64,000 nucleotides of DNA from Epiperipatus broadwayi (Eukaryota; Onychophora; Udeonychophora; Euonychophora; Peripatidae): the NCBI GenBank assembly GCA_028023455.1, contig JAQFVV010006294.1:4493001-4557000 (forward strand). Direction: 5' to 3'. This document shows positions 12,949 through 25,550 of this stretch, piece after piece. Numbering within the stretch: the first letter of the stretch is position 1; each line of letters opens with the position of its first letter. The position numbers were made by a program, and so were the translations under genes. The notes under the pieces are model-generated. The model searched no databases and was not told the origin of the DNA. It was given only the letters and a program-made list of their open reading frames with translations.

Positions 12949-13082
12949 CATCAAGATTGTGCAAGCTAAACTGTATAGCTAGGGAAACAAACGAAATTAT
13001 AGTAACCAGCGTAAATGTAATTGATGGAACTCGCTGCTCATATGACAGACCTCATGATATCTGCATTCATGGTCAGTGTCAT
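12949..13082 (+). CDS. ADAMTS exon: cysteine-rich domain
   Basis: The exon begins after AAACAG and ends at CAT before gtaagt. It encodes SSRLCKLNCIARETNEIIV followed by VIDGTRCSYDRPHDICIHGQC. The 'DGTRCSY' form, rather than the 'DGTPC' seen in most other ADAMTS, is what places the gene nearest ADAMTS2/3/14. It contains six cysteines of the domain and ends in phase 0. Confidence 0.94.
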
Positions 13083-13334
13083 GTAAGTCAGTAATTTATA
13101 TTATTTTTATGTCTACTTATATATTTTACTTAAACGCACACTTTTCAAATCAACATTTAATTTTATCAAGTAGAACTATCTACACTTAATTTTCTTTTAT
13201 GATCTTAATTTGTTGGTAAGAATTCTAAATTATATTTTGAACAAATGTATACATTTATTTATAATCTCTATTATAATATATGAATTTTTTCTACAGTACA
13301 GGTCTTTTCATGCCTGAACTCCAATATGTAATAT

Positions 13335-13967
13335 ATAGGGGGTTTGAACTTAGACTTTCACACAACACTCAACTATTCATGCTATCTCATACTGCTGACA
13401 CAATTGGTCACACACATGTCGGAAAGATAAATAATTAACAATATATGTATTTCATGCTAAACCAGCACTCGTCAGTTGATTCAGATTATCATCTCCACAC
13501 ATATAAACAATCAATACTCAGCTTATATTAAGATAGCCCATCTTTATGTTTTAATGGACAGGCTTCAGTCCACTCCACCTTACAACTCTTCAGCCATCCA
13601 TTTCATTGAAAATCTGATGATGGAACGCTCAACATGTGTAAGATGAGAAGGTTGGTACCAATGTAGGCTTTGAGCATTCCATCATCAGATTTTCAATGAA
13701 ATAGATGGCTGAATAGTTGTGGGGTGGATTGGATTGAAGTCTGACCATTAAAGTATGAAGATTAACTATCTTAATATAAGCTGAACATTGATTGTATATA
13801 TGTGTGGAGATAAGCTGGATCAAGTAATGAGTACTGGATTAGCATGAAATACACATATTGGTGATTATTTATCTTTTCGATATGTATGTGATCAAGTGTG
13901 TCAGCAGTATGAGATAGTGTGGATAGTCTTGAGGGTTCTGTGAAAGTCTGAGTTCAAATCTATTATA
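13335..13967. mobile_element. fold-back element, family B, complete
   Basis: Two arms of about 295 bases (13338-13632 and 13670-13966) are imperfect reverse complements around a short centre. The outer ends read 'ggtttgaacttagacttt' and its complement 'aaagtctgagttcaaat', which resembles a tRNA B box (GGTTCRANTCC). The segment 'gtcagcagtatgagat' about 60 bases inward is A-box-like. Related copies lie at 45420-45850 and 57049-57395. There is no coding capacity. It is likely a non-autonomous element built from a head-to-head tRNA-derived SINE, which is an inference. Confidence 0.75.
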
Positions 13968-14489
13968 GTTTTTCTCAATTCTTATAATCATCAGAAAGTT
14001 ATACTATAATGACAGTTTATATTATTTTAGAAATTTAAAATTCTGCATTATCAGAATTTGCTTTATTATGATAGAGCTGTTTATGTAAGATAATCACATT
14101 TTTAGCTAATTTCCAATTCCAAAGTAGATCGATTATTTCTTTAATGCAGATGTTGAATGTAAATTAGGATAGTATGAAGATACTTTGTTAAATCTAACAA
14201 TCTTTCAAGGATTGTGAAATTAGAATATGTCTAATTTTCTAATTAGTGAATATCTTTCTGTCTGCATTAAATTATATTTTATTATCTCAATTTATTTGTA
14301 GTTGTGATGACAAGGTAATTTCAGTAAATAACATAACTACTATCTCTGAATTGATTCCCAACTGGAGAAAAAAAATCTGATATGTACCTATATGCTCAAA
14401 TATTTTCAAGCGATTGACAACACAGTAACTTTTCACTATATAAATTATAATATAAAGTAGTGAATTGTTTTGGGGCAGATTTTGGCTGC

Positions 14490-15115
14490 AACCTCAATCA
14501 TGTATATTGCTTCTGTTAACTCTAAAGTTATCTTCAGGTTAGCTAATATTGATAGTTTGTGAAAGATTCCTGTCTTGAGGGGAGTAGAAAGGCTTCCAAG
14601 TCTTGAAATGCTGATGGTTCCAAAGTTACTTTTAAATTATTAAAACCTGGGTGCTTTCAGATAGTTGATTGCTGTAGATCTTAAGATGTCTAGACCCATG
14701 TGTTAAATGAAATCTTTTTCTATGCTTTGTAGACTCATACTGGCAGCATGTTAAACTTTGATGACTTCAAAGCCGGCTGCAAATTAATAAAACCTGGATA
14801 GTTTTAAAGATGTAATCAAGGTGACCTATGAGATGACTGTCTTGAAAGATTTGATTTTTTTCTGGTGCTTGTAGAAGGCTGCTGAAAACAGAAAAGATTT
14901 TGATGGCTCCAAAGTCAGTTTCAGATTATGTAAAGGGTGGATGATTGCAATGGTTTTTAGGATAGTCTCCTTATGGAAGATGGCTAAAGTTTGGGTATTT
15001 CTATTAGAAGCCAAGGTTTTCACTAGATCTCTCTGGAAGACAAAACTTTTACTGTGATTAAAGGTATCTGACAGATTTTTCATGAAAGCACTGGGTTTTT
15101 TGTGGGCCTTCATTG
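14490..15115. repeat. degenerate tandem repeat, about 145-base period
   Basis: A block of the form 'gatgg.tcCAAAGt...taaacctgg' recurs near 14610, 14758 and 14900, giving spacings near 147 and 142 bases. Each is preceded by a 'ctt(t)gtaga' segment. The region is less AT-rich than its flanks. A 95-codon reverse frame over part of it follows the same repeat and is not convincing as a gene. Confidence 0.6.
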
Positions 15116-15559
15116 AAACTATTGTTCAAGGATTATTGTAACTAAAATAGCAATGTCATTTATTAATATTTCAATTTATTAAATATACATTGTGATTTAA
15201 AAAAAAAGTCAGATGCTTTTATTTTCTGAACTGATTAATAATAATAATTATATAGTTAATTGCTGGAGGTAATATGACATTAGATTGAATCTATAGTTTT
15301 TTTTTCTTAAATGGAACTCAATTTAAAACTTTTTACTTGTGAGTTAACTACTTTTATTTCTGCATTAAACTTACACGATAAACTGGTTTATGATTTTCAG
15401 TAGTAACTCTTTTTAAATTATTGAAATAGAAACATTATTGAAAGTATAAAGAAATGTCTCAGATTTTCAGATTTACTTATCACAAGAACAGTTCCAATTC
15501 CAAGAGAAAAATAAAAAATAATAATACATTAAAGGTGAGTTTTGTAATGAGTATATGAG

Positions 15560-18420
15560 CTAATATGTTTGCATATAAAACATGTTGGTCCATCTTTTAT
15601 TTATTTATTTGATATTTTACAATGTTGTCTTCTAATTTCTTCTACTGAAAACTTTTTTTTATAAAATATTCGACATGCATGCCATTATAGTCTCTACTAT
15701 GTATTATATTCTGTCATATCTTCCCAGAAAATGGTCACCATTCAACTTTTTTATAATGTCTTTGAGATAATCCTTATAATGCAAATAGGGTCTATCCCTC
15801 CCATGAAAAGCTATGCTCAAATTTTTCATATCTTTTAGGAAATGTTCCCTATTATTCATTTGTTCATATACCTAGTTCAACAAAAGTCTTATTTTACTTA
15901 GTGGACTTTATATTATTACACCCAAAAATTTTACAAAATTATCCTTAAATGGTACTTTTCTAATGCATTTATTATGTTGCATAGATGTTGAGCCAATCTC
16001 ACTTTCATACAATAAATTAAGTAAATTAATTCTATATACAGCTATTTGCCTGAAAGTTAGTGATGATGGTATATTAGATGTGATAATATGTTGAACTATT
16101 TCCATCATTTACATTAAATGTTGAATGTCTAGAAAATTTTAAACTTTTTTAAAACTTTTCAAAAAACAACTGTGTGTTGTCTATTTGTCTGATATTAGTA
16201 ACAGTTGTTTGTATCTGAAAAGTTTAAATAAAGTTTAAAATTTTCTAGCCATTTAATGGAAATAATCCCATCTATATACAGCTTATTTAGTTGTGGAAGT
16301 TATTTCTCTATTATAAAATACCCTATTTTTTTTAATTTGTTAAAAGCAGTTGTGTTATACCTCAACATCGAAATCCATTTTTTATTTATAAAATTAACAA
16401 AATATTTAAATTGGTTTACATTTTCAAATTAATAACTACCTAAGTTGATAATGAATTTGAGTTTATGAATTTAATTATTAAATAAAAGTTTTTATAGTTG
16501 TATTCAAAGATTAAGTAAATTCCGTAGATCATCTTTTGAACCAGCAAAAGTTGTTCAATCTGTAGCATGTTATAAATCCAGAATCCAAGAAGATAATTCT
16601 TGTTTTCACTTTTAATCATTCCATATTAAAATTTTATCATTAAATCTGTTATACATCCTTGTTTAGCATTAGTTTTAATTTCAAATGTCTTTCATTTTTT
16701 TCCTGTGATAATATTTTCTTTTATTCTATTATGTAGAAGCTGAATATGAACAAACTTTAATATTGATAATTTTTAATAATGTAATAAATCTGTTCAATTT
16801 ATTGAGTCAAATGTCTTGAGAAAATCAATAAAAGTAGTACACTAAATCACTCTTTTATTTGGTAAAACGTTTTTTTGTACTTGCCTGGCAACAAAACCAT
16901 GTCCATAGTGCTTTCTGGTTTTCTAAAACCACATTGAATCTCTGATAACCATTCATCTTTGATTTGGAACCAAAACTATTCAACAAAATCTTTCAAAATA
17001 ACTTTTCTATAGTAAATAATTACTACAATCTTGTCTATCTTCCTTATTTTTAAAAATTGGAACAATAGAAGCATCTTAAAATCAGGCAGTACAACCTCAT
17101 AAGTCTATATATTCCTAAAAAATTTAAATATTTTTGAAAACACATTTGAAACTTGTGCAGCCTTTTCATTTTTAAGATTACACAAATCTGATTTGACTTC
17201 ATTAAGGTGGATATGATTGACCAAATCAGTCATCATCTCATTTCTTGTATCACTATTCAAAAGATGATCACAATATTTCTTCCACTTCTTTAAAATGTCA
17301 TTATCATTATATAAGATAGTGCTGTATTTATTAAAATCATGATTCTATTTCTCAGATCCACATGTTGCTTTTAGATCTAATATAACTATAATGAGTGAAT
17401 GACTGTATATTTTCTGCAGTTTTAATCCACCAATCATTTTGTTAGCCTTCTTGTGAATTATTGAACTCATTTAAATCTTTATAAAGCTCTATATTTAATT
17501 TATTAATCTGTCAAGCAGAAAATGCCATGTTTCCTTTTGATCAAGACATTAATAATAATATCATGGTCAAAAAAAACAATCAACTCCTTTTTTTAATAAC
17601 CCCAGGAATGTTTACTTATATGTTCACTACTCTCCTAAAGAGAAATCAATGCTTCTGAAATATGATTCCTGAAAATCCAAGTTAGAAATTTTAATATTTA
17701 ATGAGCTATTGAAATTTAGTGTACATAGTATATATTTCTAATGAATAAACATAAATTTTCTTGTGAATATGATTGAAATAAGATGTTTTTTTAATACAAT
17801 TATCACTTTAACTTTGTAACATACTTATACAGGATTCACTTAACAAATGTGCTTATAAGTACTCATTTAATGTGAACTCTTTTATTCTGACTCTTAACTA
17901 TAATATAATCTATTAAATGCCACTGTTTTAAGCACAGGTATCTTCATATTTTTTATAGTGATTTTTATGTCTAAGCAAAATATTTCTGATTTTCAATCCA
18001 TATGTTGTGTAAAAGTTCACAAACAATAGACTATTTGAATATAGAGATTTAATACTGTTATTTCTAATAATTTTTATTAACACATGCATTAAAATCTCCA
18101 AAAAGAATTATTCAATTTTTATGCTATTCAGCTAAAATAAAATCATTTTTCTCACCTTTCTTTGAATTTAATGTTGGAAAATGTGCTTTAATAAAATAGG
18201 CACTGGTAGGTACCGTTGAACAAATCAAGTTTCAGCAGCATAAGCCTTTTATTGATATATCAAGGACTTCTGAGAAAATACTAAATTAAACTTAAAGCTT
18301 TCTGTTCTATTAGACTTTCTTCCTCTGGAAGATGAGTTTCATTAAAAGTAGTTATAGTATTCTTAAATCATGACAGCTTCTTAGCCACCAGTATTTTCTC
18401 AAGTAAAGTTTTCACGTTCT
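15560..18420 (-). pseudogene. LINE relic (CR1/L2/Jockey-like), endonuclease to RT and tail
   Basis: Reading the reverse strand from 18420 downward in broken frames gives an AP-endonuclease piece with IILFGDFNACVNKNY (about 18060-18110), a linker with LNEVKSDLCNLKNEKAAQVS (about 17150-17215), and RT motifs including EIQCGFRKPESTMDMVL (about 16890-16945). Next come an AKQGC motif (about 16670) and a C-terminal tail with EEIRRQHCKIS (about 15620). The order is that of one full-length non-LTR polyprotein. Many stops and frameshifts show it is dead. A short inverted repeat (16111-16258) has inserted near its 3' part. Confidence 0.75.
16111..16258. repeat. short inverted repeat resembling Penelope element ends
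   Basis: The arms at about 16111-16172 and 16201-16258 are imperfect reverse complements. Their sequence (tgtctagaaaattttaaact...aaacttttca) matches the inverted ends of the Penelope-like element at 18802-20719. It may be an internally deleted, end-only copy. Confidence 0.6.
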
Positions 18421-18479
18421 ATGTGCCTATAATTAGAAAAAAATTAGATTTATAATACTTACTTTTAATATTATTACTG

Positions 18480-18801
18480 CCTTATGCTTTACCATTTACT
18501 TTAATTAATAATCCATTATGCATGACAACCCTGTGAGATAGATACTTTTTATTTATTTTTTCTTTGTTAAGTGTTCAAGTCTCAAATCTATAATACATCC
18601 ATTAAAAAATTTTCTTTTTAACACATAGGCATATTTCCTTTTTAATATTATTTCTACCGATAGCACTCTAGCAAAGTTTAATTCGATTGATTTCATATAA
18701 TCTGACCAAGATATTTCCAGTTGGTAACTTCTTCTATTTCATCATTATCAATCTTTATTTTTTTTCTTCTGAGAAAATTTATCAAACTGTGATCTTCATC
18801 T
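18480..18801 (-). pseudogene. LINE relic, part 2 (post-RT segment), continued from 20720-21480
   Basis: The reverse strand reads DEDHSLINFLRRKKIKI then EIEEVTNWKYLGQ, the segment after the LINE RT palm ('G..IE.V..YKYLGQ'). It continues exactly where the piece at 20720-21480 stops (LKINAKKIKLM), so both belong to one LINE split by the Penelope-like insertion. There are several stops. Confidence 0.7.
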
Positions 18802-20719
18802 AATGTTAAATATTGAATATTTTTAGAAATTTTTTAAACTTTATTAAACTTTTCAATTTCATTCAACTGATAATAATAGAACATAGATTAATATATAGCA
18901 CAATATTTCGAGTGTCATTATTCTCCTCTCTTCTTCAGATGTTGTTCACCTCAAATCTGGATCTTTAGATTTGTAAATTTAAATTCAAGATAATGCAATA
19001 ATCAAGTGAGTTATTCTGCCAAAGGCAGCAGTCAATATGAGGATCCTGATATTTCTCCAATTTTTTTCTAAAGCGCAAGGTTAATTATTGACTTCCATAC
19101 ATTATGTATTATCACATTGGGTTGACTTTTGGGTTATGGGTCATTACTATGTAAGCAGTTTCTTAGAGAATTTTTTTCTTAGTACTTTTTCCTCTTTATC
19201 CAATATTTTTATATTTTACTAATCTCTTCCAATCACTTTTCAATGGGGCATTGGTCTCACTATTAAGTTTCTTCTCAAAATTTTTAGTTTTTTGGCATAC
19301 AAGACACAGTCCTTTATTAGGATTCAAAGTATTTTGTAGAATTAATCAACAATATGAAAAGTGAAAGAATTAACATATTGATAAGCTTTGATGTGGAAAG
19401 TTTATTACAAATGTACTTTGTGATGAAGCATTGTCTATAATAAAGGAGTGATTAAATGATGACAATAGCTTACAAACTAAAACAACTCTTCTTATTCATA
19501 ATATAATGGAACTATTACCCTTCTACATAACAACAACATACAATATAGCACAGAATTCTTCCAAAAAAGTCAAGATATTGCTATGGGCTCATGAATATCA
19601 CATCTGATTAACAATATTTACATGGAAGATCTTAAAACCACAACCATAAACACTATTCCCTATCCATCTAAAATTTGGTTTCACTATGTTGATGATACAT
19701 TTGTTGTATGAACATCTGGTGAAACATTATTACAAATATTCTGTACACATAAACAACATATCCCTTTCAATTAAATTTATAATTTAATGTAAAGAAAAAC
19801 AAAAATTGGCACTCTTAAATATTGATAAGATTCCCTCATGATAAAATCAAAACTACAGTTTTATAGACAACTCACACACTCAGGAAAATACTTAGCATAT
19901 ACATCCAATCACACCATAAACACAGAATATAGAGTTTTAGCACTGTGGAACAGAGCAAAAGAAGTTTGTTCAGAAACCAGTCGCTTAAAAAAAAGAAAAG
20001 ATCTACATAGAACAAACTCTCATGATGAATAAAACATCAAAAGAAAAAATAATTATTGGTATTATAGTGTATCCATAAATATCAGGAATATCAGACAAAC
20101 TAAGGAAAATCTGCAATGAATATAACATCAAAATAGCTTCCCAAAACCATACTACACTACAAGTAGTTCTACGATCTACAACATGTAAACTTCAGATGCT
20201 GAAAAACAAAAACTGCATTTATGGAATACTCTGTGAATGTGGAAGGATATATATTGGTGAGAGCAGTTGTTTTATTGAAAAATGATTGAAAGAGCTCAAA
20301 CTGGTGATTAGAAAAGAGAAAATATGACATATCTAAAAGTAGCAGACCGGGTATGTACCAATGAACATACATTTGATTAGGAAGATATAAAATATTGGAT
20401 AAAGAGGGAATTCAAAGAAACTCCTCACATGATAATAGCAAAAATCCCATAAGTCAACCCAGTGTTATAACATATAATTTGGAATCACTAATTAACCTTG
20501 TTCTTCTCGGAAGAATCATCATAGATAAATATATGAAATTTCTACTGACTGTTACCTTTGGTAAAATAACTCAGATGGTTAGAGTGTTATCTAACATTCA
20601 CAAGAGGGGAATAATACTATTTAAAACAGTGTGTGATATTACTAATAGTTGAATGTATTTGGAAAATTTAAATAAAGTTAAAACATTTTCTAAAGACATT
20701 CACTATTTTATTGAACATT
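18802..20719 (+). mobile_element. Penelope-like element with RT and GIY-YIG relics
   Basis: The ends at 18802-18868 and 20648-20719 are imperfect inverted repeats, as in Penelope-element pseudo-LTRs. Inside, the plus strand reads with frame breaks: SFDVESLL (about 19385), the RT core with NIYMEDL and FHYVDDTFVV (about 19608-19710), then FYRQLTHSGKYLAYTSNH (about 19860). Next come CECGRIYIGESS (about 20230), the GIY-YIG endonuclease motif, and DKEGIQRNS (about 20395). The YVDD-type RT followed by GIY-YIG identifies a Penelope-like element with endonuclease. Stops and frameshifts make it inactive. It sits in, and opposite to, a LINE relic. Confidence 0.85.
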
Positions 20720-21480
20720 AATTTAATCTTTTTGGCATTTATCTTTAGTCCTACTTCTTGTTTTTTTTTAATAACACTTTTCCTGAAACTCTGCCTTATT
20801 TGCAAAAACATCTTCAAACTCTTATATCTTCAAAATCTTAATGGCTTAAATAATCTCCATTTATTTTCATTTTCTTAGATTCACATTTTAATTCATAAAA
20901 TACTTTTTATAAAGCAGCAGTGAAAAATTTTGGAGATATGGAATCACCTTGATATTCATCCTTTTCAATGTTAATCTCTTAGTATTATCATATAATTTAA
21001 TCATTCCTTTTGCATTTTGATAAATCTTATTCAAAATATAACAAAGACCCAGGTTTACATTTTGATAATTCATTGCTTTAAATACTATAGAAATGCATAT
21101 AGAATCAAATGCTTTTTCAACATCTATAGGTCCAAAGTATAATGGCAATTTATATTCTTGATCATTTTTATAATTTCTTTCAATACTTGGATATCATCCA
21201 CTGTGCTAAAATTATTTTTAAATGCAGATTATTCTTTTGGTTGGCTAAAATCCCAAAGTTCAATATAGATGAGTTGTGATTATTTTGGGTAAAGATTTTG
21301 TATAAAACTGATAAAAGACTGATATATCTGTTAGATCTGTAATTCCTAATATTTTCTGCATCACTTTTCTTAATTATCAATATATTACTGAATTATTCCA
21401 ATCTTTTATACATTTGGCATATAATTTTGCCTAAAATTTTTTCATTTTCTTCCTTCTTTTAAGATATTGTTTATAATTCA
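20720..21480 (-). pseudogene. LINE relic, part 1 (RT palm), RTE/BovB-like
   Basis: The reverse strand gives KIYAKCIKDWNNSVI-like text near 21400, KKSDAENIRNYRSNRYISLL (about 21310-21375), then IDVEKAFDSI (about 21110) and ILNKIYQNAKGMIKLYDNT (about 20990-21045). It ends with LKINAKKIKLM near 20740. These are RT motifs in the usual order, ending at the conserved 'GLKIN..KTK.M' site. Frames are broken. Part 2 lies beyond the Penelope-like insertion. Confidence 0.85.
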
Positions 21481-21580
21481 ATAATATTCTGGAGCTTTTT
21501 TTCTACACAGATTTAATTGTATGTATTATTTCTTTATTTAAAATGATGGTCAGTATATGTGTGTGTACATATATATATAT

Positions 21581-22436
21581 GAGGGGAGACTCAAAAATAA
21601 CTGGAATCGTTCTTTGGTTTGTGCATCTGTTGTAGTATATACTTCTGTTACATACTTTTTGCAGGGACTCTTCTGCATAAATCTTCTAAATGACATTGCC
21701 ATATGAAATTGTGGGGACATGTTAGGTCTTTTTTTTTGTAAAGTGCACTTCACGTATTTGTCAATTTTTTTACAACCGCCAAAATGTTTGAACAATGTGA
21801 AATTGTTTTCATTTATAGAAAACAGCAAAGAAAAGAGCTTGAAAAAGATTATAAGCAAGCTGATCTTGTAAAATCACAAGTTTATGAATAGTTTAATTGA
21901 AATGTTAAATTTACCACATTCCTAAAAAGCTTAGCAAGTGAAATCCAAAGTCAAAACAATGCTGATTTTTTTTTTTTTTTGTTAACACAAACAGTATTTT
22001 TCTCTCAAATTTAATTCATAATTGTCAGGCATTTCATCTGCAAGTTTTGAAGCATTTACTTGATGCAGTAAAATGTAAACAAACCATTTTGTAGCAAAGA
22101 AAAAAGTACACGCTCCATTCCAACAAAGTGTCATCTTTCAAAGTCTTGAGTGTGAAACATTTTTTAATTAAATTCACCATGACCCAGCTTATCTATCAGT
22201 CAGATTTGTGCAATTTTTTTTTAATCTCTCAAATGAAAAAATGTCTTCTTTTTTGCAAACTTAGAGTGGGGGGGGGGGGTAAAATGCAACACTTTGCAAG
22301 TGTTCCTGGACTACTTCAAAAGTAACAAACAGCATTAAATAGACTATACTTTTTAAAGTGATTCAATTTGCAATAGCTAAAAATAAATATACAATTTTTT
22401 TATTACAAAATTCCTGTTATTTTTGGATCCCGCCTT
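21581..22436 (+). mobile_element. mariner-family DNA transposon relic
   Basis: The ends are inverted repeats of about 28 bases (left 'gaggggagactcaaaaataa', right complement 'aaggcgggatccaaaaataa') next to TA-rich flanks. The plus strand contains a helix-turn-helix piece, KSQVYE-stop-FN (about 21870), then LQVLKHLLDAVK (about 22040) and LSVKHFLIKFTMTQLIYQSD (about 22145-22205), then CNFFLISQMKKCL. These match the order of mariner transposase segments with the DNAPAH region lost. It carries stops and small deletions, so it is inactive. Confidence 0.85.
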
Positions 22437-23334
22437 GTGTTTATATATAGAGAGAGAAATTTGTATTATGTTGAAAGATAAACTGCAATAATAAATGTCT
22501 AATAATAACAGTTTTTGTATTTATCCAAAATCATTTTCATTGAGAAAAATTGTTGTGATACATGTATAATGACAAAATTTATTGGATGAACCTAAACTGA
22601 GTTATAGAATGACAATAAGAAAAGTATTGTTAATAAGATAATATTAGAATAAAATCATTTTAAGATTTCAAATCTCAAGAAGGTCATAAACAGATCAATA
22701 TAAGGACCAGAAAGAGTAAAATTTAATTGTTATTGTAATGAGAAAAATAGATCATGTAACATACAGTTGTAAATATAAAAGGGATACTGCTTAATCTATG
22801 GGATTATATGTCAATTTGAAGGGAAAGAAGAAAGAAATACTTCAACTCAACAACTTAAGTGAGGAATGAATAAATCAAGACTATGTATTAAAATAAGAAA
22901 ATAGTAGACTCGAATGATGGAGATTGACAGTCATTCATGAGTTTTATTAATATATAGAGCAGACTGTAATTCATTACATGGAAATGGTGGCCCAAAACTC
23001 CATAAACAGAAGAATGATGTAAACCTAAAATGTGAGCGGTAAGCAAATAATATTGGATTTGATTATTATAATGGCTGAAAACAAACATTACTATTAATAA
23101 TGAAATTAATTTGCAATTATATATTGTTAGTAGCTAGATAAGCCTTATCAAAAATAGTTTAAATATTTGAGAATAAAAATTAACATTGTAAAAAAGATAT
23201 GATGAAAAAAGAAATACAACAAAAACATTGTTTTGTAAAGTTGTATAGAGATTTACATATAACCTTTAGAGATTAATTTTATTGATAATGCCAAACTTAC
23301 TACCCCAAAAATAAAAGTATCATTCTTGGAAGAA

Positions 23335-23570
23335 AATGAAATTGTTGCATGATGTGTTTACAAAGAGCATTCTGAATCTTGCAGAAAATCATTTTGGATC
23401 ACTTCTATTGTACTAATTATCAAGCCAAATGGTAACATGCAAATCTGTGGCAACTATAGAATAATCATCAATAAAGTCTTAACTAAAGGGACAAGTTTCA
23501 GTTAGTAATAAATTGGCAAAACTATTAATGTTTACTACTTATGCTAGATTAATAAAGTACAGTCAATGAA
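23335..23570 (+). pseudogene. Ty3/gypsy reverse transcriptase fragment
   Basis: The plus strand reads SIVLIIKPNGNMQICGNYRI then INKVL. This is the RT motif 'SPIV.V.KP.G..RICGDY...N..L' of gypsy-type elements. Little recognisable follows. It differs from the complete gypsy element at 27640-38280, so it is a separate, older insertion. Confidence 0.75.
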
Positions 23571-24979
23571 ACATATTCTAGACCAAAGTCAATTAATTCT
23601 CTTATCCAAAATTTAGACAGGATTATTCTCTATTTTGATAACAGGTGGGAGGTTAAATAAATTCAGCACTTAGTTCAATACAATTAAATGTATATGGAAT
23701 TCAAAAGAATTAGAATTTTAAGACTACTTTATAACATATAAAGAGAAATTTCCTATTTCTGAAACAGTGAAAGTGATCAAAAGCCTAAACTTGGAAATTT
23801 GAAAGAGGTTTTGTATAATTTTTTCAAAATTTTTTTAAAGAGTAAGGCCTACATAGACAAATGAATGTATGAATTATTAAATAAAAAGCAGATTGAAAAT
23901 AGGAAAAGATTCAAGATATCTCAGAAAAATTAGTCCATTTCAATATTACTTAAGGCATAATATTTACGATTAATGTTTCTGAATTTAGTGTTGTAGCAGT
24001 AATATATCTTCACACATATGATGGATAATATGCTAATATACTTCAATGACCCTATAAATGGCTATAAAATTGTTTTGTTAACCGCAGAGATTAATCAATT
24101 TATCATTTAATTGTTAGACTAACCACATCTGACCGGCTCAATACTGGATTATGTTCCTAAGATCACTTACAAGTAATTCATAACAATAGCCGATAGTTCT
24201 TGGTGGGAATGTTAAGTTAGTAATTTAGTGAGCCTAGTTATTAATACTTTGTCTCACCATTAAGAATCAATTAATTATTAGTTACAGTAAATATTGTTGT
24301 CACAAGTAGGAGTTAAACACAACAAATCTCTAGTAATTAATTATTGTTAAAAGAGAATAATGTTACAGAGTACTTCGTCTGCCAAGGTACACACAATCTA
24401 CTGGCTCTTGTTCCTCTGCGCATCTCCTTTGTTCTATGTAGTATCATTCATATCGGTGATTGTAATCAGCCAATAGTATCACTAGTATATCACAAAAGTA
24501 ATGCAAGCAGAAATTCCTTGAGTATATTTATATAATACAAATACTGACCATAGGCTGCCAACCAGAATCAGTCATTCCCTTATCTAAACCTGTATATATT
24601 AAAATGGCTAAATATTTTGGTCTTATATGATATTGAATATTATAGTAAACAAAGTAAATGATTTAGCAAGTGAATGTGTTATCAACAATTCCAGGCAGGG
24701 AGAAAACCTATAAAAATTTGAACAATTCGATGGTATTGAATTGGACCAATAAATAAGAATGGATTGGCTAATTTCTTGTTCTAATGGATGATTGAAATCT
24801 GATATTATTCAAGATAGGAATGAAATTGACAAATGATTGTATAAAAATCATTTTAGGGTGGTATTTAGGCATGGATGAGATGTTACATATGATGACTAAC
24901 AGTTAATAAAGATAAAACCATTAAAACATCACTTGATCACTATCTCCTATGCTTACACAAGATATTAAAATAGTAACAA

Positions 24980-25139
24980 AACTCTCCATACAGTAGTGCA
25001 GTCCAGTGCAAGCCTTAGTAATCAATGAATGCAAGAAAGTTTGTGCATAAAATCACTAGATAAGAATTTTATGCACAAACCTTCTCACATCCATTGATTA
25101 CTATGGTTTACACTGGGTGGGACTATTGTATGGAGAATT
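24980..25139. repeat. fold-back family A, short copy
   Basis: The arms at about 24980-25054 and 25064-25139 are imperfect reverse complements. Outer ends read 'aactctccatacagtagtg' and its complement. This matches the outer 75 bases of each arm of the element at 57779-58625, with the centre missing. Confidence 0.8.
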
Positions 25140-25550
25140 AATGAAGATATAGCGAAATATATTTAAAAAATCCAAACAATCAATATCACTTTGTATGAAT
25201 AAATAGAACAATAATGAATAATCTGAACACTGATAAAATTATAAAAAATAGTTAATTAGATTAAAGATAGTTTGCTTTGTCTATGAATTTATCTTAATTT
25301 TCAATTATTTAAAATGATCATATTTTAATTTTATATATTTATTAAAGAGAATCTCTGTCTGACTGTGAGACTGTGAATTGACAAATGATATTTATTTATT
25401 TTTTTTTATAATAAAAAAAGCAAATGATATTTATGATTGAAAAGAATAAGCTGTTAGATTACACCATTATATTTATTTAAAAAAATGATGTGGGTAAACC
25501 TAAGCCAATTGATATTGAATATTTTTTCTAAAAAATTTATAAAGATGTTT

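Noticed and set aside
14826-15113. 95-codon reverse frame
   Set aside because: It follows the period of a degenerate tandem repeat and lacks a recognisable domain.
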